Below are positions 1 through 8,246 of a stretch of 64,000 nt of DNA, one piece after another (the first letter of the stretch is position 1; the number at the start of each line of letters is the position of its first letter). The position numbers were made by a program, and so were the translations under genes. The notes beneath the pieces are model-generated. The model saw only the letters and a list, made by a program, of their open reading frames with translations, searched no databases and was not told the origin of the DNA. The stretch spans positions 62,001 through 126,000 of the forward strand of contig NZ_FZNP01000001.1 in assembly GCF_900188105.1 (NCBI RefSeq), given 5' to 3'. This DNA comes from Actinomadura mexicana (lineage in GTDB: Bacteria > Actinomycetota > Actinomycetes > Streptosporangiales > Streptosporangiaceae).

Positions 1-1
1 G

Positions 2-1234
2 CTGGGACTGTCGCTGGCTCTGGGAGCAGCCCTCGTCGCCGGGTGCGGAGCGCAGCCTCCGGGGTCCGGCCAGGATGGGAACACCATCAAGATCGGGGTC
101 CTGACGGGCCTGACCGGTGACTACGGCCCCTGGGGCGAAGCGGGCCTGGAGGCGACCCGGATCGCGGCCGACGAGATCAACGAAGCCGGCGGCATCGCGG
201 GCCGCAAGGTCTCCCTCGTCGTGGCCGACAACGGCTCCTCGGTCGAGGGCTCCGTCTCGGGCTGGAAGAAGCTCGTCGAACTCGACAAGGTGGTCGCCGT
301 CCTGGGCATGGAGAGCGACGGCGCGGTCGCTCTGCTCGATGAGTCGGCGGCATCCCGGGTTCCCGTCATGTGTCCCGCCTGCGGCACTCCGACACTCGAT
401 ACCAAGGGCGGCGACTACGTGTGGCGGCTCACCAGCGGCGACTCCGATCTGGGAGTGGCGTTGGCGCAGGTGGCCCTCAAGAAGACCGACCGGATCGCCG
501 CGCTGACCCAACGGGGTCTGGAGGCCACCGAGTCGATCTCCAACGTGTTCATCAAGGCGTTCGAGCGCGGGGGCGGGGACGTGATCTCCGACACCCGGTT
601 CCTCGGCGATGCGAACTCGTTCTCAGGGGACCTCGAGACCGCCTTCGCGGACTCGGACACGGTGTTGGTCTCCTCAGGGCTGGAGCCCGGCACGCGGCTG
701 CTGAGGGAGTGGGAGCGGCGTGGTCATGAAGGCACGCTGTTCATGATTCCCGAACTCATCACGGACAAGACGCTGAAGATCGGCGGCGGCAAGCTGCAGG
801 GGCACGCGTTCGGCGTGAGTCCGGCTTACAAGTCGGACAGCCCGGCCTACCAAACGTTCGCCAAGAAGTACAAGGCCCGTGTCGACAAGGAGCCGTCACC
901 CGCGCTCTACGAGCCAAACTACTACGACCAGCTGATCATCACGGCACTCGCCGCCGTCGCGGCGGACCGGGCCGGGAGCGAGGTGACCGGACAGGAGATC
1001 CGCAACCACCTCGCCCAGGTGGCCAACGCTCCGGGCGTCGCCGTACACGGCTTCATGGAAGGCCTCGCCGCTCTCAAGGCGGGGAAGGACGTCGACTACG
1101 TGGGCGCCTCCGGTCCCGTCGACTTCAACGACCACGGAGGCGTGGTCAGCATCTTCTCGGAACTGGTCGCCAGCCCAGGAGGCTGGAAGCAGGGGCAATT
1201 CATCGAGCTGAACCCCGCGCTGCGAGACGAGTGA
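2..1234 (+). CDS. ABC transporter substrate-binding lipoprotein, branched-chain amino acid (Leu/Ile/Val) type, 5' partial
   Basis: The frame is open from base 2, so the start codon lies outside the window. The first visible codons encode a hydrophobic stretch ending in a lipobox (LVAGC, Cys codon at 44-46), so the protein should be cleaved by signal peptidase II and anchored outside the membrane. The rest reads as a type-I periplasmic-binding fold: a first strand IKIGVLTGLTGDYG, an ADEINEAGGI helix and a VVADNGSS segment are all typical of the LivJ/Peripla_BP_6 family. It is followed after 3 bases by livH and the rest of a Liv importer. The family binds branched-chain amino acids but also amides, urea and aromatic acids. 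The ligand cannot be read here; the salicylate genes 6 kb away make an aromatic acid possible, which is inference only. Confidence 0.9.
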   Translation: MGLSLALGAALVAGCGAQPPGSGQDGNTIKIGVLTGLTGDYGPWGEAGLEATRIAADEINEAGGIAGRKVSLVVADNGSSVEGSVSGWKKLVELDKVVAVLGMESDGAVALLDESAASRVPVMCPACGTPTLDTKGGDYVWRLTSGDSDLGVALAQVALKKTDRIAALTQRGLEATESISNVFIKAFERGGGDVISDTRFLGDANSFSGDLETAFADSDTVLVSSGLEPGTRLLREWERRGHEGTLFMIPELITDKTLKIGGGKLQGHAFGVSPAYKSDSPAYQTFAKKYKARVDKEPSPALYEPNYYDQLIITALAAVAADRAGSEVTGQEIRNHLAQVANAPGVAVHGFMEGLAALKAGKDVDYVGASGPVDFNDHGGVVSIFSELVASPGGWKQGQFIELNPALRDE

Positions 1235-1237
1235 GCC

Positions 1238-2107
1238 ATGGTCCTTCAGATGATCGTTTTTGGCGTCCTGTCCGGCACCATCCTGGCGCTGGGTACCGTC
1301 GGCTTCGCCATGGTCCGCCAGACCCAAGGCTTTCTTAACATCGCTCACGGACAGTTCTTGGCCCTTGGCGCTTACCTCGGACTTGAGTTTACCACAGCGT
1401 GGAATCTCAACATCTGGGTGTCAGGTGTCCTCGCGCTGCTGATCGTCGGTCTTGTCGGCCTGCTGCTGGCGTGGGTCGTCTTCCTTCCAGTGCGCAAGCA
1501 GACGGGTCTCGTCTCACTGTTCACGTCAGTGGGTCTCGCCTACGCCTTGTACGCTCTGATGAGGATCGTCTTCGACCCGAGCGTGCAGCTGTACTCGGTG
1601 GACTTCGGCGCGTCGCTCTCGATCGGATCCGCCTCCATCGCCGCCGGTGAACTGGTGGTGCTCGGCGTCGCGGCCTTCAGCGTGGTGGCCCTGCATCTGT
1701 TCCTGACCTACACCCGGCTGGGACAGGCGATCCGGGCGGTCGCCAGCAACCCGAGCCTGGCCAGCCTCCGCGGTGTCTCCGAGCGTGTCGTCGTCAGCAG
1801 CATCTGGTTCGTCTCGAGCGCCCTGGCGGGCCTGGCGGGTGTGCTGCTCGGCGTGGTCGGCTCCGTGCATTCCGAGATCGGTTGGGCGCACATCCTGGCG
1901 ATCCTCGCGGTGGCCGTTCTCGGAGGCGTGGGGAGCATCTACGGCGTGATCGCCGCGGGTCTGCTGCTCGGGCTCGTCACGGAGCTCAGCGCTCTGGTGA
2001 TCTCCAGCGACTACCGGTCCTCGGTGGCGTTCCTCGCCATCGTCGTCACCCTGCTGGTGCGCCCCCAGGGACTTTTCGCCGTCTCGTCCCGACGTGAGGT
2101 GGCGTGA
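1238..2107 (+). CDS. livH: Branched-chain amino acid-type ABC transporter permease (LivH)
   Basis: This is a 289-aa polytopic membrane protein with about eight hydrophobic helices. It carries the LivH landmark 'LNIAHGQFLALGAYLG' near residue 33 and the family loop 'QAIRAVASNPSLASLRGV' near residue 163, which contacts the ATPases. It is one of the two permease halves of a Liv-type importer. The ATG lies 3 bases after the stop of the binding-protein gene, and its own TGA overlaps the livM start, so the operon is translationally coupled. The length matches the family (about 290 aa). Confidence 0.93.
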   Translation: MVLQMIVFGVLSGTILALGTVGFAMVRQTQGFLNIAHGQFLALGAYLGLEFTTAWNLNIWVSGVLALLIVGLVGLLLAWVVFLPVRKQTGLVSLFTSVGLAYALYALMRIVFDPSVQLYSVDFGASLSIGSASIAAGELVVLGVAAFSVVALHLFLTYTRLGQAIRAVASNPSLASLRGVSERVVVSSIWFVSSALAGLAGVLLGVVGSVHSEIGWAHILAILAVAVLGGVGSIYGVIAAGLLLGLVTELSALVISSDYRSSVAFLAIVVTLLVRPQGLFAVSSRREVA

Positions 2108-3093
2108 TGTCCGCCTGGTTGCTCTTCTTCGCGGGCGTCCTCTGCCTGGCCGGTATCTACGCGACCTTCGCGATGATCTTGAATCTCGAAGCGGGCTGGG
2201 GAGGACTCTGGGACCTGGGACTGGCCGGACTGATAGCCGTTGGTGCCTATTTCTACGTCATCGTCACCTCCGACTCGGCGGACATCGCCTTCTCTCCCGG
2301 CTGGCCGATGTGGCTCGGAATCCTCGGTGCCGGGATCTTCACCGGCTTCGTGGCCTTCGTCATCGGGCTGCCCGCGCTACGCCTGCGAGGGGAGTACTTC
2401 CTCATCACGACCTTCGCCTTCGCGGAGGTCACGCGGCAGATCATCACGAACGAAACAGGTATCACGCGCGGCGCCTTCGGCTTCACGCAGATTTCTCGGC
2501 CTTTCGAGGGTCTGGTCGACGTCTCGAACTACCCCTACGTCCTTCTCGGGATCGCCCTGGTAGCCGTCGCGGGCACGTACGCCGTCACGCGCCGCATCGG
2601 CCGGTCCCCGGCGGGACGCGCACTGCGCGCCGTCCGGGACAACGAGGTGGCCGCGCTGGCCCTCGGCAAGGATGTGGCCGCCGCGCGCCGGCGCCTGTTC
2701 GTGCTGGCCGGCTTCCTGATCGGGATCACCGCACCGGTGTACGTGTGGTACCTCAGCAGCCTCCAGCCGGGCCTGTTCACCGCCGAGATCACGTTTACGG
2801 CGTGGACCGCGCTCGTCATCGGAGGGATCGGCAGCCTGCGCGGCCCTCTCGTGGGCGCCTTCCTGCTCACCGTCCTGACATCGGCCACGCAGTTCCTGCA
2901 GGTGTCCCCGGAACAGGCCGCGACGCTGTCGTCGTTGCAGCCGCTGATCATCGGCGTGGCTCTCATCCTGATCCTTCGGTTCCGACCGCAAGGCCTCATC
3001 ACGGAACGGGCCGACCTCGATCGGGCGCGACGGGGGTCACCGGGATCCAGTTCCCCCGTCGCCGGACCACTGTCAAGGAGTGCCGCGAAGTGA
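2107..3093 (+). CDS. livM: Branched-chain amino acid-type ABC transporter permease (LivM)
   Basis: This is the second transmembrane half of the importer: 328 aa from the ATG at 2107, with a GTG at 2104 as an alternative. The ATG is preferred because it overlaps the livH stop as TGATG. Family landmarks are 'GGLWDLGLAGLIAVGAY' near the N terminus, 'GLPALRLRGEYFLITTFAFAE', and the cytoplasmic coupling loop 'GRALRAVRDNEVAALALGKDV' near residue 175. About nine membrane helices are visible. The last 25 residues form a short polar tail beyond the usual end ('LRFRPQGLI'). Confidence 0.92.
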   Translation: MSAWLLFFAGVLCLAGIYATFAMILNLEAGWGGLWDLGLAGLIAVGAYFYVIVTSDSADIAFSPGWPMWLGILGAGIFTGFVAFVIGLPALRLRGEYFLITTFAFAEVTRQIITNETGITRGAFGFTQISRPFEGLVDVSNYPYVLLGIALVAVAGTYAVTRRIGRSPAGRALRAVRDNEVAALALGKDVAAARRRLFVLAGFLIGITAPVYVWYLSSLQPGLFTAEITFTAWTALVIGGIGSLRGPLVGAFLLTVLTSATQFLQVSPEQAATLSSLQPLIIGVALILILRFRPQGLITERADLDRARRGSPGSSSPVAGPLSRSAAK

Positions 3094-3860
3094 CCATGCT
3101 CAGAACAACAGGGGTCTGCAAGACGTTCGGAGGAGTACGGGCTCTCAACGAGGTCGACGTCACCGCGCGGGCAGGCCGAATCACCGCCCTGATCGGACCC
3201 AACGGCGCAGGCAAGACGACGCTGTTCAACACCCTGACCGGCTTCGAGTCGATCGACCGCGGCCACATCTTCCTCGAGGACAGGAAGATCGATGGTCTGC
3301 CCCCCTGGCGCATCGCCCGGCTCGGCCTCGGCAGGAGCTTTCAGACCCCCACCGGATTTCCGAGCCTGACCGTCAGAGAGAACCTGATGGTCGCCGCGGC
3401 AAGGACGCACCAGGAGCGGCTGTCCTGGTGCTTCCGGCCAGGCAGGCACGTGAACCGTGGGGAAGCCGCCGCGCGGGACAAAGTCGACCATTCTCTGGAA
3501 CGCCTGGGGATAGAGCACCTTGCGAACTCCCGAGTAGCGGACATATCGATCGGAGACGCGAAGCTCGTGGAAATAGCACGCCAGCTCGTTCGTGAACCGA
3601 GGATCCTCCTGCTGGACGAGCCCGCGGCGGGCGTCGACCCCTCCCAGGTCGGCACCCTGATAGCGCGCCTTCACGACCTTCACGACCAGGGCATGACGAT
3701 GCTGCTCATCGACCACAACCTGTCATTCGTCTTCGGGGTGGCCGACGACGTGCACGTTCTCGCCCTCGGCAAGGTCATCGCCTCGGGGTCTCCTGGAGAG
3801 GTCATGGGCGACCAGCGCGTGCGGGACGTCTACCTGGGTGAGTCACATGACGCTGCTTGA
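3090..3860 (+). CDS. livG: Branched-chain amino acid-type ABC transporter ATP-binding protein (LivG)
   Basis: This 256-aa ABC ATPase energises the Liv importer at the inner membrane face. It shows Walker A GPNGAGKTT, the LivG-type Q-loop region 'GRSFQTPTGFPSLTVRENLMVA', Walker B ILLLDEP and the H-loop 'LLIDHNL'. The signature motif is degenerate (ISIGD in place of LSGGQ); the LivG family usually keeps LSGG or LSYG, so this departure is notable. The start is taken as the GTG at 3090, which overlaps the livM stop (GTGA) and sits 9 bases after AAGGAG (3075-3080). The ATG at 3096 is an alternative. The frame is open far upstream, but that part is antisense or out-of-frame noise over livM. Confidence 0.9.
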   Translation: MTMLRTTGVCKTFGGVRALNEVDVTARAGRITALIGPNGAGKTTLFNTLTGFESIDRGHIFLEDRKIDGLPPWRIARLGLGRSFQTPTGFPSLTVRENLMVAAARTHQERLSWCFRPGRHVNRGEAAARDKVDHSLERLGIEHLANSRVADISIGDAKLVEIARQLVREPRILLLDEPAAGVDPSQVGTLIARLHDLHDQGMTMLLIDHNLSFVFGVADDVHVLALGKVIASGSPGEVMGDQRVRDVYLGESHDAA

Positions 3861-4584
3861 GCTGGTGGACGTCCGCGCCGGATACGGAGGCATGCCGGTA
3901 CTGCACGGTGTGGACCTGCGTGTCGGCGCTCGCGAGATCGTTGCCGTCGTCGGCCCGAACGCGGCCGGCAAGTCGACGCTGGTGCGGACGATCGCGCGCC
4001 TCCTTCCGTTGCAGGGCGGAACGATCCGCGTCGACGGTCGCGACGTCACCCGGTCGGCTCCCAACCATGTCGCGCGCGAAGGCGTGGCGTGCGTGCCCCA
4101 GGAGGCCAACGTCTTCGGCGACCTGACGATCGAGGACAACCTGAAGATCTCGACGATGGCGCTTCCTCGGGCACTGCGGGCCCAGACCCGGGACCACCTG
4201 TACGACCTGTTCCCCCGTCTGGTCGAGCGGCGGCAGGCGCGTGCTCGGACGCTGTCCGGTGGAGAACGCCAGATGCTCGCCGTGGCCGGCGCGATGGCCC
4301 TGCGCCCGCGCCTGCTGATCCTGGACGAGCCGACCAGCGGCATGGCCCCCATGGTCATCGCCGACCTCGTCGAACGCATCGTCCGGGCACGCGACAACGA
4401 CGGGGTCGCGATCCTGTGGGTCATCGGCGAGAGCGCCAAGCAGATCGTGCCTCATCTCGACCGCGCCTACGTGCTGCATGCCGGGCAGGTCGTCGATGAG
4501 TTCGACAGGACGCGGCTCGCCGATGAGGGCGCCATCGCCGATGCCTTCCTCGGAGTGGGGCGCGGCGAAGCGAGCACCGGTTGA
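3847..4584 (+). CDS. livF: Branched-chain amino acid-type ABC transporter ATP-binding protein (LivF)
   Basis: This is the second ATPase of the importer, 245 aa. It carries Walker A GPNAAGKST, the LivF hallmark 'VPQEANVFGDLTIEDNL', an intact signature LSGGERQ, and Walker B LLILDEPTSG. The ATG at 3847 follows a GGTGAG sequence by four bases and overlaps the livG end by 14 bases; an in-frame GTG at 3838 is the alternative. Overlap within the operon implies equimolar, coupled translation with LivG, its heterodimer partner. Confidence 0.93.
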   Translation: MTLLELVDVRAGYGGMPVLHGVDLRVGAREIVAVVGPNAAGKSTLVRTIARLLPLQGGTIRVDGRDVTRSAPNHVAREGVACVPQEANVFGDLTIEDNLKISTMALPRALRAQTRDHLYDLFPRLVERRQARARTLSGGERQMLAVAGAMALRPRLLILDEPTSGMAPMVIADLVERIVRARDNDGVAILWVIGESAKQIVPHLDRAYVLHAGQVVDEFDRTRLADEGAIADAFLGVGRGEASTG

Positions 4585-4636
4585 CCCCTCGGTGGGGGCA
4601 CCGCATTTTCCAGACTGTTCAGACATAGGAGAGAAC

Positions 4637-5479
4637 ATGAAGGTGTTCGTCGCGGGAGCAACCGGCGCCATCGGGCGTCGGCTCGTTCCCCAGCTGCTGG
4701 ATGCCGGCCACCGGGTGGTCGGCCTGACCCGTCGCCCTGAGGCGGCGAAGGCACTGGCAGCCCTCGGCGCAGAGCCGATGATCGCGGACGTGTACGACGC
4801 GGCCGCCTTGCGCGAGCGGTTGGCCGAGGCCGCTCCGGACGTCGTGATGCACCAGCTGACGGACCTGGCGGACCTCGACTACGCGGCCAACGCCAGGCTG
4901 CGCATCGAGGGCACCTCGAACCTCGTTTCGGCCGCGACCGACGCGGGAGTCGAACACATCGTCGCCCAGAGCATCGCGTGGCTCTACCGCCACGGCCACA
5001 CGCCCGCGGTGGAGACCGACAAGCTCGACAGCAGGGCGTCGGCATACCCCGGCGTCGCAGCACTAGAGCAGGGCGCGGCCAAGCTGCCACACTCGGTGGT
5101 CCTGCGCTATGGCGCGCTCTACGGGCCCGGCACCTGGTACGCCCCGGACGGAGCCCACAGCAGCAGCGCCCGGCGCGGCGAATGGTCGCCCGGCGGCGCG
5201 TGGACGTCGTTCGTGCACGTGGACGACGCCGCGGCCGCGGCGGTGGCGGCACTCGGCTGGCCGTCGGGCGTCTACAACATCGTCGACGACGAGCCGGCCG
5301 CCCCTGGTGACTGGGCGCCCGTCTTCTGCGAGGCCCTCGGGGCACCGGTTCCGCCGTTGCCGCCCGGGGACGAGGTGAGCGGACGGCCCGTCTCCAACGC
5401 CGCGGCGAGAGCGTTGGGCTGGCGACCGAGTCGGGCCTCGTGGCGCGAGGGACTCCCGCGCAGCCTGGCGGCCTCCTGA
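4637..5479 (+). CDS. NAD(P)-dependent epimerase/dehydratase family protein (atypical SDR)
   Basis: This is a 280-aa Rossmann-fold protein starting MKVFVAGATGAIGRRLV; the GATGAIG nucleotide-binding loop is at residues 7-13. It looks like an extended or atypical SDR that acts on a nucleotide sugar or a similar substrate; the exact reaction cannot be read. The classical YxxxK pair is not obvious in this protein, as in several atypical SDRs. The start at 4637 is set by AGGAGA 5 bases upstream. The open frame extends 160 bases further upstream but overlaps livF. It stands 52 bases after livF and just upstream of a MocR regulator, which may control it. Confidence 0.8.
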   Translation: MKVFVAGATGAIGRRLVPQLLDAGHRVVGLTRRPEAAKALAALGAEPMIADVYDAAALRERLAEAAPDVVMHQLTDLADLDYAANARLRIEGTSNLVSAATDAGVEHIVAQSIAWLYRHGHTPAVETDKLDSRASAYPGVAALEQGAAKLPHSVVLRYGALYGPGTWYAPDGAHSSSARRGEWSPGGAWTSFVHVDDAAAAAVAALGWPSGVYNIVDDEPAAPGDWAPVFCEALGAPVPPLPPGDEVSGRPVSNAAARALGWRPSRASWREGLPRSLAAS

Positions 5480-5500
5480 CCTGGGCTGTAGACACGGTAC

Positions 5501-5518
5501 GGTCCACTAGAGTGGCCC
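5501..5518. promoter_or_regulatory. Palindromic operator upstream of the MocR regulator
   Basis: An imperfect inverted repeat with arms CCACT (5504-5508) and AGTGG (5511-5515) around a 2-base centre extends outward to GG/CC with one mismatch. It ends 5 bases before the MocR start codon at 5524. MocR/PdxR proteins commonly bind short repeats next to their own gene, so autoregulation is likely. This is inference from position and symmetry. Confidence 0.5.
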
Positions 5519-5523
5519 ACTCA

Positions 5524-6972
5524 ATGAACGAGAGAGTGGACGGCCTTCCGTCCGGTGCGGGCCCCGAGCTGTTCCTGGACGTGCCGCCCAGGGGCGGGCG
5601 GCGCCGGGCGGTCGAGGAGTCGTTGCGGGCCGCCATCGGTGATGGCCGGCTGGTGGCCGGGGCGCGCCTGCCGTCGACCCGGGATCTCGCCGCCCAGCTC
5701 GGGGTGGCGCGCGGTACCGTGGCCGCCGCCTACGAGCAGCTGGTCGCCGAAGGCTGGCTCACCGCCCGGTCCGGCTCGGGGACGCGCGTTGCGGCCGAAG
5801 CCGGTACGCCGGCTCCGGCGGGCCGGGCGAGCGCCGTCCAGCCGTCCGCGGCCCGCCATGACCTACGTCCCGGCCGCCCGGACACCGGCGCCTTCCCGCG
5901 CGCCGCCTGGGCCCGCGCCATGCGGTACGCGCTGAGGGAGGCGCCCGCCGACGCGTTCGACCCCGGCGATCCCAGGGGCCGGCCGGAGCTGCGCAGCACG
6001 CTGGCCGCCTATCTCGGCCGGGTGCGCGGCGTCCGCGCCGACCCGTCGCATCTGGTCGTGTGCTCCGGCTTCACGCAGGCGCTCGACCTGCTCGCCGGGG
6101 TCTTCGCCGAGCTCGGGGCGGGCACGGCGGGGATGGAGAATCCCGCCATCGGCGACCACGTGTCCATCGTCGCGTCCCGGCTGGCCGTCGCGGACATCGC
6201 CGTGGACGCCGAGGGCATGTCCGGTGCGGAACTGGCCGCCTCTGGCGCACGGGTCGCCGTGTGCACACCGGCCCATCAGTTTCCACTCGGGATGAGCATG
6301 TCCCCCGCGCGCCGGACCGAACTGCTGTCCTGGGCGGAGGAGAACCTCGGCTGGATCGTCGAGGACGACTACGACGGGGAGTTCCGCTACGACCGGCGTC
6401 CCATCGGCGCGCTCCAGTCCCGCCTGCCGTCCCGGGTGATCTATGTGGGATCGGCCAGCAAGAGCCTCGGACCGGCGGTGCGGCTCGGCTGGATCGCCTG
6501 TCCGCCGAGCCTGCTCGAACCGCTCGCCGAGGCCAAGCGCCGAGCCCGCCCCACCAGCCCGCTCGAACAGCTCGCGCTCGCCCGCCTGATCGACAGCGGC
6601 GACTACGACCGCCATCTGCGCGGCGTCCGGCCGGCCTACCGACGTCGCCGCGACCTCCTGGCCGGCGCGGTGCGCGAGCGGCTGCCGCGAGCGCGCGTCC
6701 TCGGCATCGAGGCGGGCCTGCACGCCATCATCGAACTCCCCGCCGGTTCGCCGGACGAGGCGACGGTGACCGCGGCCCTGCGTGCCGCGTCGGTCGGTGC
6801 GCACGGCTTAGGCGACTACCTGCGCCCCCCGCTCGATGACGACCCCCGCCGAACGTCGCTGGTGGTCGGGTACGGGACGCCGCCCGCGCACCTCTACCAG
6901 GCCGCAGTCGATTCGCTCGTCAGCGTGCTGCGGCGGTTGGACGAAGCCCCGGCCTCTCGAACGGCCCAATGA
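5524..6972 (+). CDS. PLP-dependent MocR/PdxR-family transcriptional regulator (GntR wHTH + aminotransferase fold)
   Basis: This is a 482-aa fusion of a GntR winged helix and a fold-type-I aminotransferase domain. The winged helix is at about residues 20-90, with 'LPSTRDLAAQLGVARGTVAAAYEQL'. The aminotransferase domain covers about 110-470 and has 'VEDDYDGEFRY' and a PLP lysine in 'SASKSLGP' (K313). MocR proteins sense PLP or amino compounds and repress or activate a neighbour. The ATG at 5524 is chosen because an upstream extension would overlap the operator and the end of the epimerase gene. Likely targets are the flanking epimerase and cupin genes; no pdxS/pdxT pair is present in the window. 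Confidence 0.88.
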   Translation: MNERVDGLPSGAGPELFLDVPPRGGRRRAVEESLRAAIGDGRLVAGARLPSTRDLAAQLGVARGTVAAAYEQLVAEGWLTARSGSGTRVAAEAGTPAPAGRASAVQPSAARHDLRPGRPDTGAFPRAAWARAMRYALREAPADAFDPGDPRGRPELRSTLAAYLGRVRGVRADPSHLVVCSGFTQALDLLAGVFAELGAGTAGMENPAIGDHVSIVASRLAVADIAVDAEGMSGAELAASGARVAVCTPAHQFPLGMSMSPARRTELLSWAEENLGWIVEDDYDGEFRYDRRPIGALQSRLPSRVIYVGSASKSLGPAVRLGWIACPPSLLEPLAEAKRRARPTSPLEQLALARLIDSGDYDRHLRGVRPAYRRRRDLLAGAVRERLPRARVLGIEAGLHAIIELPAGSPDEATVTAALRAASVGAHGLGDYLRPPLDDDPRRTSLVVGYGTPPAHLYQAAVDSLVSVLRRLDEAPASRTAQ

Positions 6973-7014
6973 TTCGCACCCGTAATGGCTCATCTCATCG
7001 GGCCGAATCCGCCC

Positions 7015-7020
7015 TAACGT
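7015..7020 (+). promoter_or_regulatory. Probable -10 box (TAACGT) of a near-leaderless cupin transcript
   Basis: TAACGT ends 7 bases before the ATG at 7028. That would put the transcription start at or near the start codon, and there is no Shine-Dalgarno sequence in the gap. No convincing -35 element is visible. Confidence 0.35.
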
Positions 7021-7027
7021 ACCGTCC

Positions 7028-7426
7028 ATGCAAAGCACTCCGCAGTCGAGCACCGTCCTCACCGTCCTGCAGGAACAGCATCCGTCGATCCCTGACGGGG
7101 CCTGTGCCATGACGGTCCACATCGAGCTGGCCCCCGGTGCACCGGGGACACCGCCGCACCGCCACAGCGGCCCCGTCTTCGGTTACATGCTCGAAGGGGA
7201 GATGCTCTTCGAGCTGGAGGGCGAGCCGGAGCGGGTGATCCGTGCCGGCGAGGCGTTCTGGGAGCCGGGCGGCGACGTCATCCACTACCAGGCGGCCAAC
7301 AACCTCAAGGACGAGCCGAGCCGCTTCGTCGTCGTCATGATGTGCCTCCCGGGGCAGCCGATGCTCACACTCGTCGACGACGAGGAGCTGCGGCGGCGGC
7401 AGGACCGCCGGGCCCCTCGCCCCTGA
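7028..7426 (+). CDS. Small cupin-domain protein
   Basis: This is a 132-aa single-domain cupin. The metal-site motif 1 reads 'GTPPHRHSGPVFGYMLEGE' (His residues near 43-45, Glu near 55), and motif 2 'GEAFWEPGGDVIHYQ' supplies another His. Such proteins are metal-dependent isomerases or oxygenases, or binding proteins; the substrate is not readable. There is no signal peptide. It follows the MocR gene by 55 bases in the same direction and is a candidate target of that regulator. The start at 7028 has no ribosome-binding site and may be leaderless. Confidence 0.8.
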   Translation: MQSTPQSSTVLTVLQEQHPSIPDGACAMTVHIELAPGAPGTPPHRHSGPVFGYMLEGEMLFELEGEPERVIRAGEAFWEPGGDVIHYQAANNLKDEPSRFVVVMMCLPGQPMLTLVDDEELRRRQDRRAPRP

Positions 7427-7448
7427 GCCGCCGCATCAGGTGGCGACG

Positions 7449-7528
7449 GTGCAGGCGGCAACGGGTGCAGGCGGCAACGGGTGCAGGCGGCAACGGGTGC
7501 AGGCGGCAACGGGTGCAGGCGGCAACGG
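7449..7528. repeat. Five perfect tandem copies of a 16-bp unit
   Basis: The unit GTGCAGGCGGCAACGG repeats exactly five times with no spacer (7449, 7465, 7481, 7497, 7513), followed by a partial GTGC. It lies in the gap between the cupin stop and the terminator hairpin at 7563. Sixteen is not a multiple of three, so it is not a protein-repeat array. Absence of any divergence between copies suggests recent slippage. Confidence 0.95.
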
Positions 7529-7562
7529 GTGCTACCGATCACGCGGTCGGCGGTGCGCCGAG

Positions 7563-7594
7563 CCGGGCGAGTGGCGGGGCCGCCACTCGCCCGG
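7563..7594. terminator. Perfect 15-bp hairpin, bidirectional terminator
   Basis: The arms 7563-7577 and 7580-7594 are perfect reverse complements (15 bp, about 90% GC) with only two bases between them. The hairpin lies between the convergent cupin gene and maleylpyruvate isomerase gene. No U-tract follows, as is usual for high-GC actinomycetes. Confidence 0.75.
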
Positions 7595-7658
7595 CAGGTT
7601 CACCGGCCCGGTCGCCGCACCCGTCCTCGACGATCTCGAGCACCGGCCGCTGCGGCGT

Positions 7659-8246
7659 TCAGAGCCACGGTGTCAGTTCGGGGGCGTTGGCGGTGCGGCC
7701 GGTCAGCCATTCGGCGAGCCGGGCAGCGTTGCCCTTGTTCGCCTGCTTTGATGCGGCGTCGACGACGAGGGCCGCGTTGAGATCGTCGGGCAGGTCGGCG
7801 AAGGTGACGCCCGCGTCGAGGTCGACGGTGTGGACCCAGACCTCCCTTGCCCGCATCCAGGAGATCTCCGCGGCCGGGACGGTACGCCCCTGCGCGGTGA
7901 CCACCGGGATGTCCCAGGCGTCTTCCGGCAGTGCGTCCATGTCCGCGCCCAGCCTGCTCGCGGAACGGTGGACGAGGGCGCGCAGCTCACCGGCGGGCAG
8001 CGCCGACAGCTCCTCGATCTCCGCCGAACGCTGCTCCGGTCCCGCGTACATCCGGTTCTCGACGCCGGTGGCGGCCCAGCTCAGTAGGCGACGCAACGCC
8101 TCGGCGTTGCCGTGGACGTGAGCGACGACGTGCCGGCGCGTCCACCCGTCCAGACGGGTGGACGCCGACAACTCGTCGTCGGTGAGGCGGTCCAACGTGG
8201 CGAGGAAGCGCGCCGTTCCGCGGTCCGTCCAGATACGAGGGTTCAT
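7659..8246 (-). CDS. Mycothiol-dependent maleylpyruvate isomerase (DinB-like)
   Basis: This 195-aa protein has the DinB/MDMPI four-helix domain ('LDRLTDDELSASTRLDGWTRRHVVAHVHGNA', with the metal-binding His in the HVVAHVHGN helix and further histidines downstream) followed by a short SCP-like tail. In the gentisate pathway it turns maleylpyruvate into fumarylpyruvate using mycothiol, the actinobacterial thiol. Its ATG at 8246 overlaps the stop of the upstream hydrolase gene by 4 bases (ATGA). It is the last gene of the three-gene gentisate operon and ends just before the 7563-7594 hairpin. Confidence 0.87.
   Translation of the reverse strand: MNPRIWTDRGTARFLATLDRLTDDELSASTRLDGWTRRHVVAHVHGNAEALRRLLSWAATGVENRMYAGPEQRSAEIEELSALPAGELRALVHRSASRLGADMDALPEDAWDIPVVTAQGRTVPAAEISWMRAREVWVHTVDLDAGVTFADLPDDLNAALVVDAASKQANKGNAARLAEWLTGRTANAPELTPWL

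Noticed and set aside
7449..7528. CRISPR array
   Set aside because: The five 16-bp units are contiguous without spacers, and no cas genes are present.
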